Shown here: piece after piece, positions 1 to 10,734 of the stretch | How positions within the stretch are numbered: the stretch's first letter is position 1 | Layout: each line of letters opens with the position of its first letter | Assembly (NCBI GenBank): GCA_948567375.1 | Contig: OX419756.1 | Coordinates: forward strand, 53,334,333-53,398,332 | DNA length: 64,000 nt | Direction: 5' to 3' | Source: Lunularia cruciata | Taxonomy: Eukaryota > Streptophyta > Marchantiopsida > Lunulariales > Lunulariaceae | The notes under the pieces: model-generated | Databases searched by the model: none | Told to the model about the DNA's origin: nothing | Seen by the model: the letters and a program-made list of their open reading frames with translations, nothing else | Program-made: the position numbers and the translations under genes

Positions 1-935
1 GCTTGTTTGACCAACCAGATGGGACCAGGATCTGTAACACCCATTTGTGTATGTGTGTGGTATTGTGATATTTAGCTTGGTATTACAAGTACTTGAGAGA
101 TATTATTTATGTAGAGATGAAGGATGGTTCTACATTAGTCATGATTAGCTAAAGTTAGTCATAGTTAAGATAGAGGGGACCTTACTTTAGAGGAAGTGGA
201 AAAGATGAGCACCACTATTTTGGATTCTAGTGTGTTGACTTGGTATTATTCCTAGGTGTTTGGCTTTGAGGAAAGAGTTGAGAACTCTTGGGCCCGCAAG
301 CCTTTTTGTTTTGGATTCTTCTATAGTTCCAGGATAGCCTATGTGAAGGAATCCTTGACTTAGTGGTTGGGTCAAGATAAGATCACATGCTTAGTGGAAT
401 ATGCCCATGTGGATGAATATTCCTTTATAATTCTTGACTTTACTTGACTTTTAGCCTAGTAACTTGAGAGTCCAATAATTAGTAACTTTGGTGCGTAACT
501 ATTTCACAAGTATGTAAACCAAGGGTGAGGAAGTACTCAACATCCTTTCATTTACAACTATCTCTCTCTCATTGAGTTCTCTAGTGAGCAATGTCTTGAG
601 TCTTGGAGTGTTAGCCTTGGAGGAGTATGATGGAGTTGGGGTTCCTTGCCTTCTTAGTCCATGGTGCGCTACCATAATAGCCATCAGAGGTTCATCCTGA
701 GTGAGAGACAGGCCGGCTCACAGATCAACATGTCACCTATCCAAGCAAGTAATCTAAGGGTGGAGCTTGCTTATATGTCACCTATCCATTTACCTAATCA
801 TATGGTGGAGCATCCTGGGAGGACATCCTCTTTGGCTATATTATAGAGAGAAGGTGCTCCCTTGGGGTACCAAAGTTTTAGTGTGAAACTTTTGTTTTCT
901 CTTTTGTGTTTCTCTGCTATCCTTGGAATATTACA
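1..935 (+). repeat. 5' LTR of family A element (right third), split by a solo LTR
   Basis: Bases 1-32 and 727-935 match 6572-6814 of the 3' LTR, so about 500 bases of this LTR lie left of the window. It ends in ATTACA just before the primer site. The 690 bp between the two matching parts is a later insertion. Confidence 0.88.
33..722 (+). mobile_element. Family B solo LTR, copy B1
   Basis: A 690 bp unit beginning TGTAACACCC and ending GGCTCACA. It is flanked by a perfect 4 bp duplication GATC (29-32 and 723-726), and the uninterrupted 3' LTR of the host element has GATC once at the same place. Four more copies occur in the window. No internal region or coding capacity is seen, so a solo LTR is the simplest reading. 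The TG...CA ends and a TATTTAAA-like box about 200 bases before the end in a sister copy support this. Confidence 0.85.
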
Positions 936-936
936 A

Positions 937-949
937 TGGTATCAAAGCA
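937..949 (+). other. Primer binding site, tRNA-Met type
   Basis: TGGTATCAAAGC starts one base after the 5' LTR. It is one base off TGGTATCAGAGC, the usual plant initiator-Met primer site of Copia elements and chromoviruses. Confidence 0.85.
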
Positions 950-1074
950 AATGTTTTAATCCAAGAGAGTGGATCACCCCTCTTGGAAGAACATAGGCTA
1001 TTGAGATTGAGTATTTTTGGGGAGAAAAATTGTAGAGCAATTGATAGGTTAGGAGTGTTTTAGAGAGAGGATGG

Positions 1075-2600
1075 GATGGAGGATCTTAGACAACAATTTC
1101 ATGCACATTTTTTTCCATTCTTGAATCCATTTCATATGAAGATCATGTACATCCAATGAGAACAATTGAGAGTTTATCTCATTTACCATTTTGGAGCAGA
1201 GTTATTGGACATAGTGATGAACTCACCAAACCCAATGATTCTACCTAGAGCAATTTATGATAGAGAGTGGGATTTGACAATCTATATTTTGTTGTGATGG
1301 ATCTAAATGTCTCAAATCCTCTCCCTTCCAATACTCAAGTAGAAATTTGCTATGTAGTTAGACCAAAAGTGATGTTTAGGGATTTTGTAGTCAAGAATTT
1401 TGGTGAGGAATATTATCAAAGAGTGATATCTTCCAAAGTCCCAATGGTAGTCCCAATAGTTCATGCACCTCTCGAGTGATCATATTAACTCTCTATTCAC
1501 GTAGGAAGGAGCGAGTGAGCATTTGCAAGAACCATGGATCCGTAATTGCAGGTACTGATGCAAGGAATGCAAGGGATGTTGAATGAGTTTTGGAAGATCA
1601 AGATGACCATGGAGGCATTACAAAATCAAATACAAACCTTCAGGAATGATCAAACAATGCATGAAAGAGAACCATCTCAAAGCTTAGTACCTACAATTGA
1701 AGTACTTGGAGAGGCACTCATGCCTATGACATCAAACCCGGCCAATGATGAAGCCATATTATTACTACGGATGAAGAAGACCTGCAATATTGAGCCTTAC
1801 TAGGAGCAGCGTGCTATGGGAGTAGTGGAGAATTGGATCTCAAGAATAAATCTATACTTCTGATTGTTCTTGACGGAGATCATCGAGCATGCCGTAGGTG
1901 TTTGCATGTGGGTACTTGACCAATAAAGCCCTCACATGGTATGATGTTTGGGAACAATCAATGTTGGTAGAAAGAAGGGAGGTCACATGGACAACAATGC
2001 AAGGACTTCTGAAGAATTTTGAGTCTGTGGATTCTGTGCATATGGCCCAAATTCAACTATGGAGATTGAAACAAAACAATAGCGTACAAGAGTATGTGGA
2101 AGCGTTTTTGGATCTACAAGTTGCAATAACCAACATGAGTCCAATAGAGGCTCTAGAAAATTTCAAACAAGGGTTGAAGGACCCAATTCACCAGAAGTCA
2201 TGGTACAAAATCCTTACATTGTATTTGAAGCCATTGTTTGTGCTCAAAGAATAGCAAGGGCACTTGAAGGAGGTGAGGGAGTAGTTTTGCCTCAACATTA
2301 TCAGGCAGAAATGCCATACGTGGGTGGACAAACACCTATAAATTAGGCAAATTTTGGTTTTGAGATAGAGGAGTATGACCGCTTCAAGGAGAGCGGGGAT
2401 GGGGATGGGTGGAAGAATAGAGAAATGGAGTCCCACAAGGAGAAGGAACTCAAGGAGAACAATGTGATTGCTACAATTGTGGCCGTATTGGACCCATATA
2501 CATCAACTATTATGCTCGTCTCCCTAGAGGCCCTTGGCCTCCATATAGGCAATCTTTGAACACCATGGAGCAATGCATTGAAGAAGAGGATGTAGAAATC
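1075..2600 (+). pseudogene. gag remnant of family A chromovirus
   Basis: The stretch around 1898-2200 has the retrotransposon gag core (PF03732-like): a Leu-Thr-Trp-Tyr block followed by an F-x-S/D...L...Q...V-Q-E-Y pattern. A CCHC-type knuckle beginning CYNCG lies near 2465. The product would be the structural capsid/nucleocapsid polyprotein. The frame is broken several times. Protease follows directly, as usual for Ty3/Gypsy. Confidence 0.75.
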
Positions 2601-2689
2601 ACCTTGGAAAACAAAGATTGTTAGTAAAGATACCTTGTGGCCTAACTAGCTCAATAGGGAAGTGGACAAGCAAGAGGAGGAAGAAGATG

Positions 2690-3060
2690 AGTGCACAAAG
2701 ATCTAGAAAGGCAAACTCACAATTGATTGTCGTGAATGTGGTCCTAGAAGGCAATCAGGTGAAAGTATTTATAGATCTTGGAGCAACAAGATCATTGATA
2801 GATTGTGGAGCAACAAGATAGCTATGTTGCAATTAAATTGAGATGGATCTAGAGAAAGATAAGAGCAAAGAAGTAGAGTTACCTAATGGGCAAATAGAGG
2901 AGATTGAGTCGTTATCTAGCAAGGTCACACTCTATGTAGGAAAATATCAAGAAGCAATTGAGTGGCAAATGATACAATTAGCTCATTATGATGCAATCTT
3001 AGGCATGACTTGGATGGAGCAATACAACCCTATGGTAGATTGGAGGAAGAAACCAGATGC
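2690..3060 (+). pseudogene. Retropepsin (protease) remnant, family A
   Basis: A block reading VFIDLGATRSLID near 2765-2800 aligns with the D-S/T-G-A active-site region of retroviral-type aspartic proteases. It is followed about 75 codons later by ILGMTWM, matching the conserved ILG-x-x-W/P-W end of the domain. It lies between gag and reverse transcriptase. Broken fossil. Confidence 0.75.
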
Positions 3061-3299
3061 CAATGGGCGGTCATTGGGGTTAGAAAAAAAGCATTGGCAA
3101 AAATTGCCTCTCTATGTCACAAGAACAACAGCTATCTATAAGACATATAAATGTTTCATGGGTCTAATAAGAGAAGTCAAAAGTGCACAACTTGATGGAC
3201 AAATTCCTAAGAAATTAAAGGATGTGGTAAATGAGTTTTAAAATGTTTTCCTAAATGATCCACCCTTAGGATTACCACCAACAAAGAGAGTAGATCATA

Positions 3300-4600
3300 A
3301 AATTGAGATATTTCTAGGGAAGATACCTCCTTGTAAGGCACCATATCGCCTATCACCTTAGGAGTTGGAGGAGTGTAAGGCTCAAATTGAGGATTTGCTA
3401 CAAAAGGGGTTTATCCAACCCAAAGTATCACCATACAAGGCTCCTATCTTGTTTATGAAGAAGAAGGATGGTACAATACGCATGTGCATTGACTATTGGG
3501 GCCTCAATCACCAAACAATGAGAAAAAATACCCTTTACTCCGCATGGATGACCTATTTGATCAAGTCAATGGAGCAAGATACTACACTAAATTGGACTTG
3601 CGGAGCAGTTACAATCAAATCTAGATTAAAGAAGAAGATGTATACAAATTTACCTTTCAAACTAGGTATGACCACTTCAAGTACCTTGTGATGCCATTTG
3701 GCCTCACTAATGTACTTGCCACTTTCATGAGTCTGATGAATGACATATTTTGGCCATATTTGGATAAGTCTACTATTGTCTTCCTAGATAACATCTTAGA
3801 ATATAGTAGGACAATGACGGAACACAAATAACATCTATGAGAAGTCCTCTAGATTCTAAGATAGAATCACTTGTACACCAAAATCTCAAAGTGCAAGTTT
3901 GGCAAGTCTGAAGTAGACTACTTGGGGCATAGAGTAAGTGCAGAGGATATCCAAGTATTAACATATAAAATAAAGGTCATTCAAAAACGGAACACTCCAA
4001 AAGATCAGACTCAACTCAAGAGCTTCTTGGGGTTGATGGGATTCTATCATCAATTTGTCAAGGACTTCTCAAGGTTGCACAACCTTTTAATGGCACTACT
4101 TGGCAAGGGGAAGAAGTGGACATGTGGAATTGCACAAGATTTGAACTTCAAGAATTGAAAGATGCCTTGCTACATGCACCAATCTTGAAATGGTATGACC
4201 CAAAATGTCCAATCAAATTGGCTACCAATGCATCCAGCTTAGCAATAAAGGCAATCCTACAACAAGAGTGGCATGATGGGTGACATCCAATTGCATACTT
4301 CTCTTGAAAGCTGTTACCAATAGAATGCAATTATCACACCATAGAGCGAGAAGACTGGCCATTGTCCTTGCAACCAAGCATTGGAAGCACTATCTTGGCA
4401 AGAAGGCATTTGTAGTGGAGACAAACCATAAACCTCCAATCTACCTTGAGACACAAAAAGATCTATCTCATTGCTAGATTTGGTGGGCAAAGTGGCAACA
4501 ATGATTCAACATAACAATCACCTACATGAAAGGCAAGAAGCAACTTGCAGATGCATTCATCCAAATGCCAATGGCAAACAATTTGGTGATAGAGGTCAAG
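3300..4600 (+). pseudogene. Reverse transcriptase and RNase H remnant, family A
   Basis: Recognisable blocks are an LLQKGFIQP-x-x-SPYKAP block at 3385-3450, KKDGT-x-RMCIDY near 3460-3500, MPFGL-x-x-A near 3690, the thumb block KSEVDYLGH near 3905, and an RNase H part around 4290-4450 (ATKHWKHYLGKKAFVVETNH). The order is that of Ty3/Gypsy pol. Several breaks interrupt the frame. Confidence 0.85.
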
Positions 4601-4839
4601 ATGAACCCTAAATTCTAACCAAAGATTCTAACTACTACAAAAATAGATCTACAGATTTTAGGAGCTTGATGATCCAAAGGCATCACCAATAACCAAGGAC
4701 TCACTTTTTGTGATGGTAAATTATACATCCCAAATGTCTCATAATTACACACCACCATCTTAGCAAAATGTCTTGATTCCACCATTGCAAGTCATGTCGG
4801 AGTGGACAAGACCTTGGATGCAGTCCAATGCTATATTAT

Positions 4840-5830
4840 TGGCCCAAGATGAGCAACAATGTGATAGAATATGTTTGGAGCTGCCTACTTTGTCAATAGA
4901 ACAAAGCCTCTAATCAAGCTCCTACAAGACTCTTGCAGCTCTTCCCTACTCCTACGCAAGGTTGGGAACAAGTGAGTATGGATCTAGTTTGTGAATTATC
5001 CAAGACCACTTTAGGGTTTGACTCCATCATAGTATTTGTTGACTGACTCAACAAAATGATTCATGTATGCCCTACCACCAAGGATGTGATGGCTCCATAA
5101 TTAGCTCAATTGTACTTAGATGCAATCTTCTCTCACCATGACCTATCTTGAGTGCTCATCACCAATAGAGGCACTCAATTTACTAGTCTATTTTGGAGAA
5201 CACTCTTTGGTTTCTTCAAAATAAAATTGGCCATGTCCACGGCTTACCATCCACAGACCGATGGCCAAAAAAAGCAAGCTAATTCCACTATTGAGGATAT
5301 GCTTTGCAACTTCACCTTAGATGAGCAAGAGAGGTGGGACACTTTACTTCCATTGGTGGAGTTTGCCTACAACAATTCAGTAAATGTCTCTATCCAAGTC
5401 ACACCATTCTTCCTCATGTATGGCAAACATCCTTTCACACCTTTGAGCTTGATGAAGATCCATTTGTAGACTACCAAGGATGATGTTGTCAACTCTTTTG
5501 TTTTGAGAATCCAACAAGGCGTGGGAAATGCCAAAAATAGGTTACAGATTGGCAAAAATCAACAAAAGTAGTATTCCAATGCACACCATAGGCACATGGA
5601 GTTCCAAGTGGGAGATCAAGTTTGGCTGTCAACAACAAACCTCACATTAGTTGACCCTTGTAAGCTCAAACCTCTTTTTATTGGGCCTTTTCCCATTCTT
5701 CGTGGAAGCAGTGTTGTGGCCTATCACCTCAAGCTACCACTACATATGAAGATCCATCCAATGTTCCATGTCTCTCTTCTACGTAGATATGCACCCCGAT
5801 CAGGCCATTGTCCCTCCATACAAGACATTT
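4840..5830 (+). pseudogene. Integrase remnant with GPY/F module, family A
   Basis: The catalytic core is readable: ...MDLV... near 4980, ITNRGTQFTS near 5157 and STAYHPQTDGQ near 5235. A C-terminal GPY/F module follows at 5596-5820 (KLKPLFIGPFPI, then HPMFHVSLLR). This order is typical of plant chromovirus integrases. Broken, with several breaks. Confidence 0.85.
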
Positions 5831-5838
5831 GACCTTGC

Positions 5839-6024
5839 TTGACATTCATTGATAGCATGGAGGAATACAAAGTTGAATGCATTGTACAAGAATGCATCCA
5901 TGGTACTCTTCACCCGCATGTAGAATATCTCATGCAATGGAAAAGTTACCCACTATATGAGGCAACAAGGGAGCCAATAGAAAACTTGACCCATGCACTA
6001 GTGTTAGTGAAATCTTTTGAGTAG
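5839..6024 (+). pseudogene. Chromodomain at the end of integrase, family A
   Basis: A 61-codon open stretch with HVEYLMQWKSYP and a following EPIENL matches the chromodomain pattern (x-YLVKWKGY...-TWEP-x-x-x-L). Chromodomains of chromoviruses are thought to steer integration to heterochromatin. It sits directly upstream of the purine tract and 3' LTR. Confidence 0.8.
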
Positions 6025-6067
6025 TAGCTTTGCAACAAGGATGTTGTGTCTTAAAAGGAAGGAGGTT

Positions 6068-6814
6068 TGTAATACCAATAGCTAGACATATGATCTAGAG
6101 ATCAACTTTGGTTTGGTAACATCTAGGAGGACTTTATACATGATGGAATAAGTAGATCAGATAGAGGTATGACCAAAAGATTACTTCTACTAATAAGCCA
6201 AAAATTGAAACATGCTTGAAGACTTTAGAATCAATAGCTAGACATATGATCTAAAGGTAGAATTTGGGTTGGTGATATTTGGAAGGATGGTCTACATAAT
6301 GGAAAAAGTAGATCAGGTTGAGTTATCAAAAGAAGAGCACTTCTACTAATAGAGCAAAAACCAAAATAGGCCAAAAAACTTTAGAGGCAATTTTGGAGGC
6401 CTAAACGGACAAATTAGGCCTTGAAAATGCGCTGTTTAAATTCCCAAATGGAGAGAGGGTTGGCCTTTCCTCCCCACTAGTTTGTCTCACCAAGAGCTTT
6501 CCAATGGTATCTTACTCACTTGATTATGAGATTCCTACAAGAAGATTCCCTAAAAGATTCCCTTTGGTCAAAGCTTGTTTGACCAACCAGATGGGGCCAA
6601 GATCAACATGTCACCCATCCAAGCAAGTAATATAAGGGTGGAGCTCACTGATAGGTCACCTATCCATGTACCTAATCCTATGGTGGAGCATCCTTGGAAG
6701 AGATCCTCTTTGGTTATATAATAAAGAGAAGGTGCTCCCTTGGAGCACTGAAGTTTGAGTGTGAAACCCATGTTTTCTCTTTTGTGTTTCTCTGCTATCC
6801 TTGGAATATTAAAA
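6068..6814 (+). repeat. 3' LTR of family A element
   Basis: Starts TGTAATACC right after a purine tract (AAAAGGAAGGAGG, 6053-6065). It ends where the 5' LTR match ends. It contains an internal direct duplication: a block of about 155 bp starting CAATAGCTAGACATATG occurs at 6077 and again at 6232. The same duplication is present in the two solo LTRs of this family. Confidence 0.88.
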
Positions 6815-7072
6815 TAGGCAATGGGTGAAACTATTGCGTAGGAGCATCAAATGATGCTCTAACTCAGCCACAAACCACATATCTTGTGACAAATTGCAAT
6901 ACATCATTTTGTATATCGTGCCACCAATAATGATTATAGAGTAAGCTATATGTAAGCTTTACTCCAAAATGTCAATCACATCAAAGATCTCCTCTAATGT
7001 AGGCATGGCATACCAATCAGCCCTAGTTTGTCGATTGATTGGACGGTAATCTCCACACATCCTCCTATCTGT
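6815..7072 (-). pseudogene. Element M: reverse transcriptase piece and integrase zinc-finger-like piece
   Basis: On the minus strand 7072-6960 reads RRMCGDYRPINRQTR then MPTLEEIFD, a strong Ty3/Gypsy reverse transcriptase block. Further on (about 6930-6820) a reading resembles an integrase N-terminal finger (WWHDIQND, then C-x-x-C and RASFDAPTQ). The two lie closer together than in an intact element, so an internal loss is likely. The zinc-finger reading is less sure than the reverse transcriptase. Confidence 0.7.
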
Positions 7073-7814
7073 TGTAATACTCCGAGGACAAGAGAAGAGA
7101 GAAAACACAGATTTCACGCTCAAACATTTGATGCCCCAAAGGAGCACCTTCTTTTTATTATATAGACAAAGAGGATCTCCTCCAAGGAAACTCCACCATA
7201 GGATTAGGGACATAGATAGGTGACATGTCAGCAAGCTCCACCCTTGGATTACTTACTTGGATGGGTGACATGTCTGGTGTAGGTCCTATCTGGTTGGTCA
7301 AACAAGCTTTGACCAAAGGGAATCGTTTAGGGAATCTTCCTGTAGGAATCTCAAAATCACATAAGGTACCATTGGAAAGCTCTTTACAAGACAAAGCAGG
7401 GTGGAGGGAAGGCCAACCCTTTCTACATTTAGGGAGGGGGGAGGGAATCTGCATATTTTTGAGGCCTAATTCATCTGTTTAGGCTTCCAAAATTGCCTTC
7501 AAAGATTTTAGCATATTTCGGTTCCTACTCTATTAGTAGAAGTCCCCTTTTGGTGATACCTCTTTCTGATCTGTTTAGTCCATCATGTGTAACATCCTTC
7601 CAGATGTTACCAAACCAATTCTCACCTTTAAATCATATGTCTAGCTATTGGTTCTAAGGTTCTCAAGTCTATTTTGGTTTCTGGCATATTAGTAGAAGTA
7701 TTCTTTTGGTGATACTTCTATCTTATCTATTTATACCATCATGTATAACATCATTCTAGATGTTACCAAACCAAATTTCACATCTAGATCATATGGGTAG
7801 CTCTTGGTATTACA
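7073..7814 (-). mobile_element. Family A solo LTR, copy A2
   Basis: A 742 bp reverse-complement match to the 3' LTR at 6068-6814, with both ends intact (TGTAATAC...GTATTACA). It is flanked by a near-perfect 5 bp duplication, ACAGA/ACAAA on the minus strand. It interrupts the reverse transcriptase of element M, whose reading resumes on either side. No internal sequence, hence a solo LTR. Confidence 0.9.
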
Positions 7815-8369
7815 TTTGTGTAGTTGCCATGCATATCCTTCTTGGCTAGCATCCTTATAGTTGATGCATACTCTCCATGTGAAATCTCCACCAAACCAAC
7901 TTCAAAAAGATCTCTACTCCAACTTTGAATCAATGCTCTCTTCATGTCACTACATTGATAGGGATGTCAAAAAATTGGTGTATTGCTAGTCAACTCAATC
8001 CGTATACCAGGTCCCTTTAGAGCACCCAAATCCTTCACATTGAAGGCAAAACTACTCTTATAGCTCCTCAAGAACCTCCAAACTCTCCGTCTTTCCTCTC
8101 TTATAAGCTTGGGTCCAAGATTTGGCTACCAAGTATAGGAGTGGAAGACATACTAATTGGCTGCTACATTGGGCCCTTGGGAGCAGTAGTGTCATGCCTC
8201 CAACCACTAGAGGTCCCAACCTTAGTGTGATAAACTCCCTCTGATCTTGCTGCAAGTTCCATACATCCTCTAGTTGCATCCCAAGTAGACCAAGGATGTA
8301 ATCCAAGTAGACCACTCTCCCTAGTAGCCATTGGTTGTGTCCCAAGAATACCTTGTCTACTCAGTCCAT
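7815..8369 (-). pseudogene. Element M: start of reverse transcriptase and linker
   Basis: Minus-strand reading near 7935-7830 gives EISHGEYASTIRM, then a weak HGN-like block directly before the A2 insertion; after the insertion the sequence continues as RRMCGDYRP. The stretch 8369-7950 links the methyltransferase domain to reverse transcriptase and contains a short block DLGALKGPGIRI. No other domain is recognised. Broken. Confidence 0.6.
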
Positions 8370-9470
8370 CACCCCCAACATGTACCTGAATCATCCCAAG
8401 TGGTGATGCCTATCAAGCACATCCTATGCTGCTCTGCTAAACCAAGGCTCACAATCCATGTCAAGAAGTTCAAGTCCATAGCTTGACCTAACACTTGATG
8501 TTTGGATACCTCTAATACTGTTGGAACAACAATAAAACTAGTATGAAAACCCATTACCCACTCTCTCTCATTGGCATTGGGCTCCACTAATTGCTTTAAC
8601 TATGAGTCCTAAACCAGTCCAAGACCTTCCTCTCAAAAAGCATGGGACCTTGGGAAACTCATAAGTGTGGGAAAAGCAACTCTAGGCTGTCCAACTAGGT
8701 TCATCACTACCATAGGTGACCTATCAGCCACTACCACTGTCTGAGACTGACGCCCAATATCCAAGGTGTCAACAATGATGTGGTCTAGTCATTGAATCCC
8801 ATCCTAAGCATGCTATAGAACCTCTCTAGGTAAGAGGTTTGTTCACCAAAGATGAAGATGATGAGCCCATGATCCCACTCTAGCTGCATCTAACAATATG
8901 GCAAGTCCCATCCAAAAATGGACCTAATGTGTACTTGCCACCACCTAGGTGAAAAAATCACCCATCAAAGAGACATTCTCCAAAATGTAAGCTAGAGAAA
9001 TAGATTGATGAATTTGGAGATGTTGTAGTATACATAACATCTCCCAAAACATATCAGAATGGGGATCTTGAAGACCCAAACCTTGGCTAGTGTGTGTATG
9101 TCCTTGACATGGCCATCCAAAAATTACCAAATGAATGAGACCATGTCTTTCCAAATCCTATGCCCCCAACAAGGAAATGTTTGTTGGTAGGATCTTTTGG
9201 TAATCCCTAATTGCTAACATTGGTAATAACTCAAGATACCAATAGGCCAAGTGTGCCACATGATGTAGAGAGACTTTCCTAGAAATCTCATCTCTCCTTA
9301 CATACAAGTACCTCTGTACTCATATACTTACCGCAACTAGTCTAGTGCTAATCCACCAAACAACTCCAATAGACATACTCCCTCTACTAGATACTACCAA
9401 AAAATGAGTGTGGTATCCTCAAGTGGCTAAAGTGTGAAGGTAAGCAACTTAGGAGGCTCATTCCCACACT
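8370..9470 (-). pseudogene. DNA cytosine-5 methyltransferase domain inside element M (fossil)
   Basis: Known DNA C5-methyltransferase signatures occur in order on the minus strand. A glycine-rich SAM-binding block FGGL lies at 9360-9349 and YVRRDE near 9306-9289. GWPCQGHT, with the catalytic Pro-Cys-Gln, lies at 9118-9095, and the ENV block at 8980-8972. A GS-x-AHH region near 8900 resembles the R/H-rich motif VIII zone, and QVLGQAMDLN lies at 8500-8468 near the domain end. Intact relatives transfer methyl groups from SAM to cytosine in DNA. The order places it between protease and reverse transcriptase of the same strand, so it is retroelement-encoded rather than a host gene. It is broken, with roughly ten breaks by eye. 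Whether it is closer to DNMT3/DRM-like or Dnmt1-like enzymes I cannot settle. Confidence 0.82.
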
Positions 9471-10160
9471 AGTGGTACAAAGGCTTCACTCCAAGCCTAT
9501 TGTACCAACTGATTTGCATGTTACTGCAATGCCTCCTTTGAACTCCACAAAGGAACATCCAAGGTGGATGGAACGATCCCACTTGTATTCCAAATCCAAG
9601 TGATCTCCTCTAGTATTGGAGTATTTTCTACATGGACATTCATGTCCAAGAAATCACCAAGCCAAGTAACAACACCACTAAAAGCTGAAATTGATGCCAC
9701 CATGGTCTTGGACTATAGTGAGCCAAGACTGCCACTATTGAAGCATATTGGTAGGCAACATACTCATCCCTCACTTGACTGCCAACCTGGTCTATAGAAG
9801 GTTGTTTCTTCCCAATTCTCAATACTTAAACCCATGGGGTATAACACTACTGCCCTAACTAACACATCATATGACTTGGCCACCATTGCAAGGGCCTGAG
9901 CTCTCATCACAAAGCTATCAATAGGATGATCAGGCTACATCTGAACAACAAGCTCTCCACATGTGATGTACTATGTAGAACCACCCCTTTGAGATGTTTG
10001 GATCTGAAATGGACACCTCTCCACATCAATCTTCTGCAACTCTAGACCGACAACTGCAACCTTCCCCAACATAAGGGGCTACACAACAAAGTCTAGTAAG
10101 ACATTTTGTGGTGCATAGACCTTCCTTGAAAGTCCCACCAAACAAAGAATACCCCTCTAG
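9471..10160 (-). pseudogene. Element M: retropepsin-like domain and linker to the methyltransferase
   Basis: On the minus strand, readings near 10085-9795 include GKVAVVGLELQ, ERCPFQIQTS, and KSYDVLVRAVVLYPMG followed by IENWEET and YRPGW. This is the pattern of a retropepsin domain with its C-terminal hydrophobic block in pol of a divergent Gypsy lineage. The 9790-9471 part is a linker with no known fold. Broken fossil; assignment rests on pattern memory. Confidence 0.55.
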
Positions 10161-10734
10161 GGTTATTTAATAGGACAACCCTAGGTGTAAACCGTGCTCA
10201 CTCAAAGGCCAGTCTAGTTGGTAACTCCTCCAATCTAGCCATTGTTGCCTACCATAAACCATTGGTTGCTAAGTAGATCCCTGCTCCTCAACCAAGTCAG
10301 CTCCACTATTCACCACCTCTATTCTTGTAGTAGGGTCCACATCATCCTACTCTCACAAAGCTTGGTAGCCAACCAAAACACTAGGGCTAGATTAACTCCC
10401 AATGTACACATGTTATTGATTGAGAATAATGGAAAACACATAATCAATTGAGTCGCTCCCAACATTGTTCTAGACTCAGCCTATGTTGTAGCAAGTGGAT
10501 GACTAGTAGGTAGTCCACCATGCATCCCATCACCACCTACTACACCTACACTAGGACATCTAGGAGCCATGGATGTCATTTGTAGAGCCTCAAAGAGTGT
10601 AAAAGATTAGGGAATTTTGACTTGTCTACCAACCTCTCCTCTCTGTGGGTCCAACTCCCCTGATGCTCCTCTAGGTTCTAGAGCATGTATTGCATTCCTA
10701 TACATTGCAGTAGATGCATCCACCTAAGCTGCTC
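10161..10734 (-). other. Element M: poorly preserved gag/protease junction
   Basis: Lies between the protease part and the B2 insertion, in the correct place for the C-terminal part of gag. I see no zinc knuckle and no long frame. Only position supports the assignment. Confidence 0.35.

Larger units (their letters stand above)
1..6814 (+). mobile_element. Family A chromovirus (Ty3/Gypsy), decayed, 5' end off window
   Basis: Parts in order are the right part of the 5' LTR, a Met-tRNA primer site, gag, protease, reverse transcriptase, RNase H, integrase with GPY/F module, chromodomain, purine tract and 3' LTR. A chromodomain after integrase defines chromoviruses; the subclade (Tekay- or Reina-like) is not settled. 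The two LTRs differ at about 22 of 175 positions in the stretch I compared (1-32 side excluded), so the copy is old. The coding part is broken, with well over ten breaks. The right end abuts integrase-like sequence of the minus-strand element M, so this copy seems to have landed inside M. A B-family solo LTR sits in its 5' LTR. Confidence 0.9.

Noticed and set aside
33-722. B units as MITEs or TRIM elements
   Set aside because: No terminal inverted repeats beyond TG...CA, and no direct repeat of the start near the end, so no paired short LTRs.
8945-9154. Methyltransferase fragment as a host DNA methyltransferase gene
   Set aside because: The flanking text on the same strand is protease-like and reverse transcriptase of a Gypsy element, with no introns or host-gene neighbours.
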